Source: Nonomuraea montanisoli | GTDB lineage: Bacteria > Actinomycetota > Actinomycetes > Streptosporangiales > Streptosporangiaceae | NCBI RefSeq assembly: GCF_013363975.1 | Contig: NZ_JABWGN010000010.1 | Span: forward strand, 372,001-436,000 | Direction: 5' to 3' | Length of the DNA: 64,000 bases | Shown here: positions 17,674-26,396 of the stretch, one piece after another | Position numbering within the stretch: position 1 is the stretch's first letter | Layout of the letters: the number at the start of each line of letters is the position of its first letter | Position numbers and translations under genes: made by a program | The notes under the pieces: generated by a model | What the model saw: the letters and a program-made list of their open reading frames with translations, nothing else | Told to the model about the DNA's origin: nothing | Database searches by the model: none

Positions 17674-18273
17674 TCAGGGAGCCCCGTCGCGCACGGTGGC
17701 CCGGTACCGCCGGTGATCCGGATGCTCCGGCTCGACGAGGGGGCGCACGCGCCGCGGTGTGCCCGGGGTGCCGATCTCGGCTCCTTGGCCGTGCGTCCAC
17801 TCGGATGCGTCGTAGTCCTTGGCACGGTCGCCGATGATCTTCAACCGGCCGTTGATCACCGTCGCGTACAGGAGCAATCCGAAGGAACCGATGCGCGAGG
17901 GGGTCGCGCCGCTGACGTACCCCGCGAACAGTTGCCCGAACGAGGGGTTGTCGTACTCCTCGACCAGGAACAGGACCCGGTGGGCGCGCTGAACGGACCG
18001 TGCCGCGGAACGCGCTATCCGCGCCAACTCCTCCGCGGACGTCGGAGCACGGCCCAGGACGGAGCGCATGCTGGTACCGGGCAACTCATGCATGAACGAT
18101 TCGCTGATCTCCCGCCGGCTCCGCAGGACGTCGTCCGGTTCGAAGAGGACGGCCAGGCGCTCGGCGTACTCGGCGTCCAGGTAGGAGGCGAAGAAGTCGA
18201 CGGCCTCGTCGATGTCCACCGCTTCTCGCGGCAGGCTGTGTGCGGGCGTGCGATCGCGCGCCTCGTCCATCAA
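17674..18273 (-). CDS. Hypothetical protein, 199 residues
   Basis: Not recognised. The protein is soluble, with a helical first half (IDEAVDFFASYLDAEYAERLAVLF) and a beta-rich second half (GSFGLLLYATVINGRLKIIGDRA) that could be an NTF2-like or small enzyme-like sheet, followed by a Pro/Arg-rich tail. There are no transmembrane segments. Two adjacent methionines at 18273 and 18270 can serve as start. It converges on the HEAT-like gene with 11 bases between the stops. Confidence 0.55.
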   Translation of the reverse strand: MMDEARDRTPAHSLPREAVDIDEAVDFFASYLDAEYAERLAVLFEPDDVLRSRREISESFMHELPGTSMRSVLGRAPTSAEELARIARSAARSVQRAHRVLFLVEEYDNPSFGQLFAGYVSGATPSRIGSFGLLLYATVINGRLKIIGDRAKDYDASEWTHGQGAEIGTPGTPRRVRPLVEPEHPDHRRYRATVRDGAP

Positions 18274-18359
18274 GATCCGTCCTTTCGGGGTCGTCGTCGA
18301 ACCTCGTGAGCCTCCGATCGGGCCGCCCTCTCATCACGACGCCTCACGGCCCTCTCCCC

Positions 18360-18482
18360 TCAGGGGGCGAAGTGGTGGGCCTCGTGCGAGACGGAGACGA
18401 CGTCGGGGCTGACGATGTGCACGCGCCCGCGGAACGTCGCTCCATCCACGGCGTCGATGGAGACGGTGTAGACGTCGGTCAT
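18360..18482 (-). CDS. Short hypothetical ORF, 40 residues
   Basis: A 40-residue reading frame starting MTDVYTVSIDAVDG, with GAAGGG about 12 bases before its ATG. The sequence has alternating hydrophobic residues typical of beta strands (RVHIVSPDVVSVS). It may be a genuine small protein or the N-terminal remnant of a decayed gene, and I do not recognise a family. Confidence 0.35.
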   Translation of the reverse strand: MTDVYTVSIDAVDGATFRGRVHIVSPDVVSVSHEAHHFAP

Positions 18483-18852
18483 GAGCGAGCGCCCTTCGGT
18501 CGGCCGGAACCGGCCATCGCCGGTGTGATCACCGCGTGGCTGCGATGGTACGGGCGCCCACCGACATCTCAGCCACGCGACTCCTACGACATGGAGGAGT
18601 ACGGCCTGGTCATCATCGGTCCCGCGCGCAGGGCTTCCCGATGAGTCGATTTCTCGGCCAGTCGGTCCGCGGGGTTCAGCGCATCGTCGATCAGCCGATC
18701 GAGCTGGAGGTCGGGATCCGGCCAGCACTCGATCGGGGTGAGACGCGCATGGTCGTCATGGCGGACGAGCTGGTGATCAGCGATACGGCCGCATGACCTC
18801 GATCCGCGGAGCTTTTCAACTCAGGTCGCCGGCAGCATGACGGAGGGACCGG
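18483..18852. other. Intergenic region, possibly gene remnants
   Basis: About 370 bases without a convincing gene. A minus-strand open stretch (roughly 18590-18790, including LDRLIDDALNPADRLAEK) has coding-like composition but no start codon. A plus-strand frame from 18640 (MSRFLGQSVRG) has no ribosome-binding site. This looks like degraded accessory DNA. Confidence 0.4.
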
Positions 18853-20148
18853 TCACCGTTGCGGACGAGCCGGTACGACTCGTCGTGGCGGGGTCTCGCG
18901 GGTGTCCCAGCGCGTGCTGGCCAAGCGGCGTTCGGTCAGCGTCAGAAGGTCGAAGATCTCCCGAGCGAGATAGCCGGTGGTGTTCCGCTCCACTTGTTTG
19001 GGGAACAGGATACGCGCCCCGGCCAGTTCCTCCAGCGCCTGTCGGGCAGCCGGATGGGTGACATCCAGCAGCGATTGCACTGTGCGGGCCGTCACCAACG
19101 GTACGGCGGGGAGGAGATCCAGCAGACGGGCGACCGCCGAGCCCGTTCGGGGCACCGCTCGGAGCCCTTCCCCTTCCCTGAAGGCACGATGGCGCTCCAG
19201 CCACTCGCCATGGAGTTCCTTCAGCTCGTCGGCGAATCTCTCGGCTTGCTCCACCGCTGTGATGGACGCGGCGAAGAAGACTCGGAGCCAGTCGTTGACG
19301 CCCGACTCTGCCTCCGGCGAGCCTGCGTCTCCTGCATGGCGAAAAGTCGTGAGACCCGCCACATAGGCATCGCATCGGGTGAGCAGGACGAGGCTGATCG
19401 GGAGAATCGCGCTGGGTGTCAAGCCTCGCCGTGTGAGCACCGTGTGGATCAGCGCACGACCCACCCGTCCGTTGCCATCCGTGAATGGAGGGATCGTCTC
19501 GAATTGCGCGTGCACCAGCGCGGCCTGCAGGAGAGGCGCATGCTGGGCGCCGTTCATGTAGGTGACGAGATCGTCCATCAGCGGGCGAACATGTGCGGGC
19601 GGAGGCGGAACGAACTCCGCATCCAACGGATGCCAATGACCTCCTCCGACCCAGTTCTGCACCTCTCGCAGGCCGTGGTAGCGCTCGTCCGGCAACAATG
19701 CCTTGTGCAGGCCGATGACGTCCGCGAGGGTGACCGCCTCGGCGGCGACCAAGTCCGTCACCGCACGGCGAAGGGCCGTGACGTTGTTGGCGACCAGCGC
19801 CGCAGTCGCGGTGAACCCATGGGAAACGCCTGCCTCCCGGGCCGCCAGTTCCGCGAGGGCGACTTGCTGCGGCGAAGCCTGCAATCCCTCGATCCTGGAC
19901 GACGCGATGGCCTCAGACCTGAGAAGAAAACGCGCGAGACCGTCCACGCCATGGCCCACTGGGTGCGCGACCAACCGCCGCACGAGCGTCTCGGCTTGTG
20001 CGGCTTGCTCTGCGACATCCGGCGCCACTGTCAGGGCGTGTCCCGTCAGGGGATCGGGAAGGTAGGGCCGGTAGGCGCCGCCGCGTCGATCGCGTTTGCT
20101 GGGAGCTTCCCACGCCACCGGCCAGGAGGCCTCAAGGTAGTGAGCCAT
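18853..20148 (-). CDS. Fic-domain protein with proline in place of the catalytic histidine
   Basis: A 431-residue protein of the class II Fic type. Residues 83-88 (SSRIEG) match the inhibitory helix motif [S/T]xxxE[G/N]. The Fic core at residues about 140-290 contains the active loop, but it reads IPPFTDGNGRVGR: residue 220 is Pro (codon CCT) where the catalytic His of HPFxxGNGR belongs, while Asp224, Asn226 and Arg228/231 are kept. The C-terminus (VARLLDLLPAVPLVTARTV onwards) is a winged-helix domain typical of Fic proteins that bind their own promoter. I start at 20148, which has GAAAGG nine bases upstream; an in-frame ATG at 20205 lies inside promoter repeats. AMP transfer should be lost unless the His is an assembly error. 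Confidence 0.85.
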   Translation of the reverse strand: MAHYLEASWPVAWEAPSKRDRRGGAYRPYLPDPLTGHALTVAPDVAEQAAQAETLVRRLVAHPVGHGVDGLARFLLRSEAIASSRIEGLQASPQQVALAELAAREAGVSHGFTATAALVANNVTALRRAVTDLVAAEAVTLADVIGLHKALLPDERYHGLREVQNWVGGGHWHPLDAEFVPPPPAHVRPLMDDLVTYMNGAQHAPLLQAALVHAQFETIPPFTDGNGRVGRALIHTVLTRRGLTPSAILPISLVLLTRCDAYVAGLTTFRHAGDAGSPEAESGVNDWLRVFFAASITAVEQAERFADELKELHGEWLERHRAFREGEGLRAVPRTGSAVARLLDLLPAVPLVTARTVQSLLDVTHPAARQALEELAGARILFPKQVERNTTGYLAREIFDLLTLTERRLASTRWDTRETPPRRVVPARPQR

Positions 20149-20157
20149 AGGAGCAAA

Positions 20158-20204
20158 CCTTTCATGGACGCCCCGTCGATGAAAGGATAAGCCGTAACCT
20201 TTCA
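20158..20204. promoter_or_regulatory. Three CCTTTCA/TGAAAGG boxes at the fic promoter
   Basis: CCTTTCA occurs at 20158-20164 and 20198-20204, with the reverse complement TGAAAGG at 20180-20186. The outer boxes share the longer form aacctttca. Spacing is about two helical turns between neighbours, suitable for a dimeric repressor. The winged-helix tail of the Fic protein is the obvious candidate binder (inference). Confidence 0.45.
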
Positions 20205-20390
20205 CGCAGCCGCTCTACCAGTAAGGATACGAACCACCCTCAAGGGACGCGCGGGGCGCGACGCCCGGCAAGAGGTCACGACCCTCCTCGATCACAGCAG
20301 TCGATGAGATCTCGGACTTGGCCCCCAAAGCTCTCCGGCAGTGCCCGGTCCGTTGTGGAGCGAGTCCCTTTCCGGCCCGGGCCGGGGTGC

Positions 20391-20535
20391 GCGAGGGGCG
20401 GGAGCCCCTCGCCTCAAGGGCGAAGCCCCGCAGGAAGAGCGCCCGAGCGTCAGCGAGGACCATGCCTTTGAGGGGGTCGAAGGGGGCGGAGCCCCCTGGG
20501 GGGCACGCCCGAGCATGATTCCGCGCGCAGCGCGC
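20391..20535. repeat. Cluster of GC-rich hairpins in a 390-base gap
   Basis: The gap 20206-20598 holds no gene but several perfect short hairpins: 20391-20412 (9-base arms gcgaggggc, loop ggga), 20481-20497 (7-base arms agggggc, loop gga) and 20523-20535 (gcgcgc-a-gcgcgc). The segments gaggacc[a/t]tgcc and ggagcgtcag/cgagcgtcag recur near 20455 and 20545-20600, so a module seems duplicated. It resembles REP-type intergenic repeats. Confidence 0.6.
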
Positions 20536-20598
20536 CCCTTCCGTGAGGACCTTGCCCTTGGGCCCCTGAAGGATGCGGCCCCCGAAAACGCCGGAGCG

Positions 20599-21603
20599 TC
20601 AGGTGGTGGAGAAGGCGGCGTCGAACGAGGTCACCGGCGGGGTGATGGAGTTGAGCCGGCGGATGTAGCCCAGCGCCTCCCTGGCCCCGTCCAGGCGGTC
20701 CATGCCCGCGTCCTCCCACTCGATGGAGATGGGCCCGGAGTAGCCGATCGAGTTGAGCGCCCGGAAGCAGTCCTCCCACGGCACGTCGCCGCGGCCCGTC
20801 GAGACGAAGTCCCAGCCGCGCCGCAGGTCCGCCCACGGCAGGTGCGAGGACAGGCGGCCGCGGCGGCCGTCGCCGACCCGGACTCGGGTGTCCTTGCAGT
20901 CCACGTGGTAGATGCGGTCGGCGAAGTCGAGGATGAACGCCACCGGGTCGAGGTCCTGCCAGACCATGTGGGACGGGTCCCAGTTGAGGCCGAACGCGGG
21001 ACGGTGGCCGATGGCCTGCAGGGTGCGCTGCGTCGTCACGTAGTCGTAGGCGATCTCGCTGGGGTGGATCTCGTGCGCGAACCGTACGCCGACCTCGTCG
21101 AAGACGTCGAGGATGGGGTTCCAGCGGTCGGCGAAGTCCTGGTAGCCCGCGTCGATCATGGAGGCGGGCACCGGCGGGAACATGGCGACCGTGTGCCAGA
21201 TCGACGAGCCGGTGAAGCCGACCACGGTGTCGACGCCGAGCAGGGCGGCGGCGCGCGCGGTGTTCTTCATGTCCTCGGCCGCCGCCCGCCGCACCGACTC
21301 CGGGTCGCCGGAGCCCCAGATGCGGGCGGGCAGGATGGCCTTGTGCCGCTCGTCGATGGGGTGGTCGCAGACGGCCTGGCCGACGAGGTGGTTGGAGATG
21401 GTCCACACCTTGAGGCCGTGCTTGTCGAGCTGGGCGCGTTTCTGCTCCACGTACGACGGGTCGGACACCGCCTGGGCGACGTCGAAGTGGTCGCCCGAGC
21501 AGGCGATCTCCAGGCCGTCGTAACCCCATTCGGCGGCGAGCCGGCACACCTCCTCGAACGGCAGGTCGGCCCACTGGCCCGTGAACAACGTGACCGGTCT
21601 CAT
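20599..21603 (-). CDS. IolE-like sugar phosphate isomerase/epimerase
   Basis: A 334-residue TIM-barrel protein of the xylose-isomerase-like (AP endonuclease 2) family. Metal-binding positions are seen in FAHEIHPSEIAYD, GLNWDPSHMVWQ, IYHVDCKDTRV and SIEWEDAGMD. Such proteins act as inosose dehydratases, keto-sugar epimerases or 3-keto-glycoside hydrolase partners. It is the last gene of the six-gene minus-strand operon and overlaps the preceding dehydrogenase by 3 bases (ATGA), so it is expected to process the keto product of that enzyme. The substrate is unproven. Confidence 0.88.
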   Translation of the reverse strand: MRPVTLFTGQWADLPFEEVCRLAAEWGYDGLEIACSGDHFDVAQAVSDPSYVEQKRAQLDKHGLKVWTISNHLVGQAVCDHPIDERHKAILPARIWGSGDPESVRRAAAEDMKNTARAAALLGVDTVVGFTGSSIWHTVAMFPPVPASMIDAGYQDFADRWNPILDVFDEVGVRFAHEIHPSEIAYDYVTTQRTLQAIGHRPAFGLNWDPSHMVWQDLDPVAFILDFADRIYHVDCKDTRVRVGDGRRGRLSSHLPWADLRRGWDFVSTGRGDVPWEDCFRALNSIGYSGPISIEWEDAGMDRLDGAREALGYIRRLNSITPPVTSFDAAFSTT

Positions 21604-22778
21604 GATGCGTCCTCCACGACTGATGCGTCCTGCACGACTGTGTAGCGGCTGGCGTCGGCCGCGCTCCGCTCGACCGCGGCCAGGACCTGCTGCACCCGCA
21701 GACCGTCGGCGAACGACGGGGCGGGATCGCGGTCCTCGGCGATCGCCTCCAGGAAGTCCTTGATCTCGTGGGTGAAGGTGTGCTCGTAGCCGAGGCCGTG
21801 GCCGGGCGGCCACCAGGCTCCCGCGTACGGATGTCCGGGCTCGGTGACGAGGATCCGGGCGAAGCCGGAGTCGCCCTCGCTGACCCACAGCTCGTTCATG
21901 GCCTCGAAGTCGAAGGCGAGGCTGCCGAGCGAGCCGTTGAGCTCGATGCGCAGCGCGTTCTTGCGGCCGGTGGCGAAGCGGGTGGCCTCGAACGAGGCGA
22001 GCGCGCCGCCGGAGAGCCGGCCGATGAACAGGGCGGCGTCGTCCACGGTCACGGCCCCCGTGGCGGCCCCTCCTGTGGTGGCGGCCAGGCCGGCCGAGTC
22101 CTCGGCCAGGGGACGCTCCTTCACGAACGTCTCCGTGAGCGCCGAGACGCCCACCACGCGCTGGCCGGTGACGTACTCGGCGGTGTCGATGATGTGCGCG
22201 CCGATGTCGCCGAGCGCGCCGGAGCCCGCCTTGTCCTTCTGCAGCCGCCACACCAGCGGGAAGCCCGGGTCCACGATCCAGTCCTGGAGGTACTGCGCCC
22301 GCACGTGCCGGATCTCGCCGAGCCGGCCCTCCTCCACGTACCGCCGGGCCAGGGCGATGGCGGGCACCCGGCGGTAGTTGAAGGCGACCATGTTCCTGCC
22401 GGGCGCCGCGGCCGCCGCGCGGACCATGGCCTCGGCCTCGGCGACGGTGTTGGCCAGCGGCTTCTCGCAGATGACGTGCTTGCCCGCCTCCAGCGCGGCG
22501 ATGGCGATCTCGGCGTGGGAGTCGCCGGGCGTGCAGATGTCGACGATCTGCACGTCGTCGCGCTCCACCAGCTTCCTCCAGTCGGTCTCGACGTCGGCCC
22601 AGCCGAGCTGGGCCGCGGCGGCGGAGGTGCGCTCCCTCGACCGGCCCGCCAGCACCGCCATGCGCGGCGCGAGCGGCAGGTCGAAGAAGGCCCCGACGCT
22701 CCGCCAGGCCTGGGAGTGGACGCGGCCCATGAAGGCGTGGCCGACCATGCCCACGCCGATGCCGATCTTTTCTGACAT
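21600..22778 (-). CDS. Gfo/Idh/MocA-family dehydrogenase
   Basis: A 392-residue NAD(P)-dependent oxidoreductase. The Rossmann part starts IGVGMVGHAFMGRVHSQAW; the catalytic-lysine motif is HVICEKPLANT; the C-terminal sheet domain includes GALGDIGAHIIDTAEYV, whose His and Asp sit in the GDIGxHxxD active-site pattern, and GHGLGYEHTFTHEIKDFL. The family includes inositol, glucose-fructose and 3-keto-sugar dehydrogenases. It lies between the solute-binding protein and the IolE-like isomerase of the same operon, which makes oxidation of the imported sugar or cyclitol its likely role. Confidence 0.9.
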   Translation of the reverse strand: MSEKIGIGVGMVGHAFMGRVHSQAWRSVGAFFDLPLAPRMAVLAGRSRERTSAAAAQLGWADVETDWRKLVERDDVQIVDICTPGDSHAEIAIAALEAGKHVICEKPLANTVAEAEAMVRAAAAAPGRNMVAFNYRRVPAIALARRYVEEGRLGEIRHVRAQYLQDWIVDPGFPLVWRLQKDKAGSGALGDIGAHIIDTAEYVTGQRVVGVSALTETFVKERPLAEDSAGLAATTGGAATGAVTVDDAALFIGRLSGGALASFEATRFATGRKNALRIELNGSLGSLAFDFEAMNELWVSEGDSGFARILVTEPGHPYAGAWWPPGHGLGYEHTFTHEIKDFLEAIAEDRDPAPSFADGLRVQQVLAAVERSAADASRYTVVQDASVVEDAS

Positions 22779-22789
22779 GCAGCCCCCGA

Positions 22790-23848
22790 TCAGGACTCGA
22801 AGCCGAGTGGCAGGTATTTCTCGACGTTGTCCTTGGTAATGGTCTCCGACGCGAGCGTGATGGACTGCGGAACTTGGTTCTCCACGAGGTCACTCATGCC
22901 CTTCCCCTGGGCGATGAGCCGGGCGAGTTTGATCGCCGAGGAGGCCATCGTGGGGCTGTACGTGACCGTCGCCTCCAGCACGGACGAGCCGGACTGGATC
23001 TCCTTCATGGCGTTGAGCGAGCCGGCGCCGCCGACCATGAAGAACTCCTTGCGTCCCGCCTCCTTGATGGCGGCGAGCACGCCGATGCCCTGGTCGTCGT
23101 CGTGGTTCCACATTGCGTCGATCTTCTTGTGCGCCTGGAGCAGGCTGGTCGCCACCTGGTTGCCGGTCTCGACGGTGAACTTGGCGTCCTGCTTGGCGGT
23201 CACGCTGAAGCCGTACGTCTTGAGCGCGTCGGCGAACCCCTTGCTGCGGTCCTGGGTCAGCGGGAGGGTGGCGATGCCCTGGATCTCCACGATGACCGGG
23301 TTCGTGACGCCCTTGTCCTTGAGCTTCTTGCCGATGTAGTGGCCGGCGGCGACGCCCATGCCGTAGTTGTCGCCGCCGATCCAGGTGCGGTAGGCCAGCT
23401 TGTCGGGGAAGACGCGGTCGAGGTTGACGACGGGGATGCCGGCCTGGGTGGCCTGAAGGGCGATCTGGTTGAGCTGCTGGCCGTCGTTGGGCAGGATCAC
23501 CAGCGCCGCGACCTTGGCCGCGATGAGCGACTCGACGGCGGAGATCTGCTGGTTGATGTCGTTGGTGGGCTCGACGGGCTTGAAGTCGACGTCGGTGTAC
23601 TGCTTGGCGGCGGCCTCGGCGTTCTTGGCGATGGCGGCGATCCAGCCGTGGTCGGCGGCGGGGGCGGAGAAGCCGATGGTGACCTTGGTGCCGGGCTGGT
23701 CGTTGCCGCCGGCCGACGGGGCGGGCACGGGTGCGGCGCTGGCGGCGGGGGCGGCCGACGGCTCGTTGCTGGTGCAGCCGGCCGCTAACAGGGCGGCTCC
23801 GCCGAGTCCGCCGACGAGGAATCCGCGGCGCGCGACTTTGTCGGTCAT
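22790..23848 (-). CDS. RbsB-type sugar-binding lipoprotein of an ABC importer
   Basis: A 352-residue periplasmic-binding-protein-like I protein. The N-terminus KVARRGFLVGGLGGAALLAAGC combines a Tat-like twin arginine with a lipobox (LAAGC), so it should be anchored outside the membrane. A Pro/Ala linker to about residue 52 is followed by two lobes with VTIGFSAP, ALVILPNDGQQLNQ, GIPVVNLDRVF and DAMWNHDDDQG, which are the ribose/inositol-binding pattern. Its start overlaps the permease stop by 4 bases. It carries the substrate specificity of the operon. Confidence 0.9.
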   Translation of the reverse strand: MTDKVARRGFLVGGLGGAALLAAGCTSNEPSAAPAASAAPVPAPSAGGNDQPGTKVTIGFSAPAADHGWIAAIAKNAEAAAKQYTDVDFKPVEPTNDINQQISAVESLIAAKVAALVILPNDGQQLNQIALQATQAGIPVVNLDRVFPDKLAYRTWIGGDNYGMGVAAGHYIGKKLKDKGVTNPVIVEIQGIATLPLTQDRSKGFADALKTYGFSVTAKQDAKFTVETGNQVATSLLQAHKKIDAMWNHDDDQGIGVLAAIKEAGRKEFFMVGGAGSLNAMKEIQSGSSVLEATVTYSPTMASSAIKLARLIAQGKGMSDLVENQVPQSITLASETITKDNVEKYLPLGFES

Positions 23849-24840
23849 GGCGTTCTCTCCTTCAGGTTCCGTCGCTGGAGCAGGACGGCGACGACGATGA
23901 TCAGGCCCTTGGCGATGAGCTGGTCGCTGGTGTTGAGGCCGTTGAGGATGAACAGGTTGGTGATGATGGTGAAGATCAGAAGGCCGAGGATGGAGCCCAC
24001 GATCGTGCCGCGCCCGCCGGTCAGCAGCGTCCCGCCGATGATGACGGCCGCGATGGCGTCCAGCTCGTACAGGTCGCCGTGCGTGGAGGAGCCGGTGGTG
24101 GTGCGGGCCATGATGAGGATCGCGGCGATGCCGCAGCACAGGCCGGACAGCGCGTACAGGAGCATGGTGTGCCGCCGCACGTCGATGCCGGCCAGGCGGG
24201 CCGCCTCGGGGTTGCCGCCCACCGCGTACGTCCGCCGCCCGAACGTGGTGCGGTTGAGCAGGATCCAGCCGAGGACGACGACGAGGGCGAAGACGTAGAC
24301 GAGCAGCGGCACGCCGAGCACCCGGGTGGTGGCGAGGTCCACGATGGCCTGGTTGTCCGTCCGGACGAGCTGGGTCCTGCGGTCGGACATGCGCTGGGCG
24401 AGGCCGCGCGCCGCGACGAGCATGGCGAGCGTGGCGATGAACGGCACCAGCCGCCCGTACGCGACGAGCAGCCCGTTGACCAGCCCGGCGCCCGTGCCGA
24501 CGAGGATCGCGCAGATCGCCATGACGACCGGCCCGAACTCCTGCGTGGCCACGGTCGTCGCCCAGACCGAGGCCAGCGCCATGACGGCGCCCACGGACAG
24601 GTCGATGCCGCCGCCGATGATGACGAACGTGGCGCCGACGGTGATGACGCCGATCGTGGCGGCCAGCGACAGGATGCTGACCAGGTTGTCGGCGGTGGCG
24701 AAGGCGGCGGGCCGGGTGAGGAGGCCGACGCCCACGAGCAGCGCGAGCGCCACGAACAGGCCCAGGTGCCGCAGCTCGAAGGAGCGGGGGGCGGCCGTCG
24801 TCGCGGGGGCCTCCGCGACCGTTCTTCCTGCTTCGGCCAT
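23845..24840 (-). CDS. RbsC-type sugar ABC transporter permease
   Basis: A 331-residue inner-membrane permease of the BPD_transp_2 family with eight to ten hydrophobic helices (LGLFVALALLVGVGLL, ILSLAATIGVITVGATFVII, VPLLVYVFALVVVLGWIL and others). Family landmarks are IIGGGIDLSVGAVMAL, AVGGNPEAARLAGI, and the cytoplasmic coupling region before AAVIIGGTLLTGGRGTI. It is translationally coupled on both sides: its ATG shares a base with the ATPase stop and its stop overlaps the binding-protein start. Confidence 0.92.
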   Translation of the reverse strand: MAEAGRTVAEAPATTAAPRSFELRHLGLFVALALLVGVGLLTRPAAFATADNLVSILSLAATIGVITVGATFVIIGGGIDLSVGAVMALASVWATTVATQEFGPVVMAICAILVGTGAGLVNGLLVAYGRLVPFIATLAMLVAARGLAQRMSDRRTQLVRTDNQAIVDLATTRVLGVPLLVYVFALVVVLGWILLNRTTFGRRTYAVGGNPEAARLAGIDVRRHTMLLYALSGLCCGIAAILIMARTTTGSSTHGDLYELDAIAAVIIGGTLLTGGRGTIVGSILGLLIFTIITNLFILNGLNTSDQLIAKGLIIVVAVLLQRRNLKERTP

Positions 24841-26381
24841 CAGGCGGCCCTCCCATTCATGATCATGTCGAGGACGCGGTGCTCGTCGAGGTCGCGGGCG
24901 TCGCCCTGGTGGATGACGGTCCCCTCGCGCAGCACGAGGACGCGGTCGGCCAGGCCGAGCACCTCGGGCACCTCGCTGGAGACGAGCAGCACGCCGATGC
25001 CGTCCTCGGCCAGGCGGCGGATGACGGTGTACAGCTCGGCGCGGGCGCCCACGTCCACGCCACGGGTGGGCTCGTCGAGCAGCAGCAGCCGGCGCCCGCC
25101 GAGCAGCCAGCGGGCGAGCACGGCCTTCTGCTGGTTGCCGCCGGACAGCGTCTTGACCGGGCGCTCGGGGTCGCGGGGGCGGATGTCGAGCGCCTCGGCC
25201 AGCCGGGTGGCCTCGGCGCGCTCGCGGGCCCGGTCCAGCCAGCCGAGCCTGGCGAAGCCGGATAACCCGCCCAGCGTGATGTTGGCGGTGACGCTCTGGT
25301 CGAGCAGCAGGGCCTGGGCCTTGCGCTCCTCGGGGGCCAGGCCCATGCCGAGCCGTACGGACTCGACGACGCCGCCGCGGCGCAGCGCCCGCAGGGGGCC
25401 GTCCCGCCGTACGGACCGGAGGAGGCCGGCGCGGCGGACCGGACGGCCGCCCACCAGCACCTGGCCGGTGGCGCGGCGGGCACCGTAGACCGCCTCCAGG
25501 ATCTCCGAGCGGCCGGAGCCGACCAGCCCGGCGAGCCCGACGATCTCGCCCGCGCGCACCGAGAACGACACGCCCGCGAAGGCGCCCGGCGAGGACAGGT
25601 CCTCCACCCGCAGCACCTCCTCGCCGGGCGGCCGGGCGGCGCGGGGCGGGAAGACGTACTCGACGTCGCGGCCGGTCATCAGGGAGACGATCTCGGAGGT
25701 GGGCGTGTCGCGGGCGGGCAGGCCGACCGCGATGGTGCGGCCGTCCTTCAGGACGGTGACGCGGTCGCCGATCTCGCGGATCTCCTCCATGCGGTGGGAG
25801 ATGTAGACGACGGCGACACCGCGGGCGGTGAGGTCGCGGATGATCCGGAACAGGTTGGCCACCTCGTCGTGGGCGAGCGCGGCGGACGGCTCGTCCATGA
25901 CGATGAGGCGGGCCTCGCGCGAGAGGGCGCGGGCCATGGACACGATCTGCTTGGCCGCCGGGGGCAGCCGCCCGACCTCGGTGGACGGCCGGATCTCGGG
26001 GTGGCCGAGCCGGGTCAGCACCTCGCCGGCCGCCCGGTTGGCGGCGCGCCGGTCGGTGAAGCCGAGGCGGGCGTGCTCGTGGCCGAGGAAGATGTTGTCG
26101 GCCACGGTGAGCCCGTCGACGAGGTCGAGCTCCTGGTAGATGGTGGCGATGCCGAGCCGGATGGCGTCCACGGGGCCGGCGGGCGCGGCCGGGACGCCGT
26201 TCAGCTCGATCGTGCCCTCGTCGGGCCGGTGGGCTCCGGCGAGGACCTTGATCAGGGTGGACTTGCCGGCGCCGTTCTGTCCGAGCAGGCAGTGGACCTC
26301 GCCGGCTCGCACGTCCAGGTCCACGCCGTCGAGCGCGCGGACGCCCGGGAACTGCTTGACGATTCCCCTCATGACCAGCAT
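24840..26381 (-). CDS. RbsA-type sugar ABC transporter ATP-binding protein
   Basis: A 513-residue ATPase with two nucleotide-binding domains. The first has Walker A GQNGAGKST, a signature-like region before ALSREARLIVMDEPSAAL (Walker B) and H-loop YISHRMEE. The second has a degenerate Walker A (GLVGSGRSE), the signature LSGGNQQK and Walker B LLLLDEPTRGVD. This asymmetry is normal for the RbsA/MglA class. A stretch of about 20 extra Arg-rich residues (around 325-345) lies between the second Walker A and LAPEERK. It powers the RbsC-type permease in the same operon. Confidence 0.92.
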   Translation of the reverse strand: MLVMRGIVKQFPGVRALDGVDLDVRAGEVHCLLGQNGAGKSTLIKVLAGAHRPDEGTIELNGVPAAPAGPVDAIRLGIATIYQELDLVDGLTVADNIFLGHEHARLGFTDRRAANRAAGEVLTRLGHPEIRPSTEVGRLPPAAKQIVSMARALSREARLIVMDEPSAALAHDEVANLFRIIRDLTARGVAVVYISHRMEEIREIGDRVTVLKDGRTIAVGLPARDTPTSEIVSLMTGRDVEYVFPPRAARPPGEEVLRVEDLSSPGAFAGVSFSVRAGEIVGLAGLVGSGRSEILEAVYGARRATGQVLVGGRPVRRAGLLRSVRRDGPLRALRRGGVVESVRLGMGLAPEERKAQALLLDQSVTANITLGGLSGFARLGWLDRARERAEATRLAEALDIRPRDPERPVKTLSGGNQQKAVLARWLLGGRRLLLLDEPTRGVDVGARAELYTVIRRLAEDGIGVLLVSSEVPEVLGLADRVLVLREGTVIHQGDARDLDEHRVLDMIMNGRAA

Positions 26382-26396
26382 CGGGGGTCTCTCCTG

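Noticed and set aside
20205..20260. tRNA-like words on the minus strand (ggttcgtatcc and ggtagagcggc)
   Set aside because: The T-arm-like word precedes the D-arm-like word, there is no acceptor stem pairing and no anticodon arm, so no tRNA can be folded.
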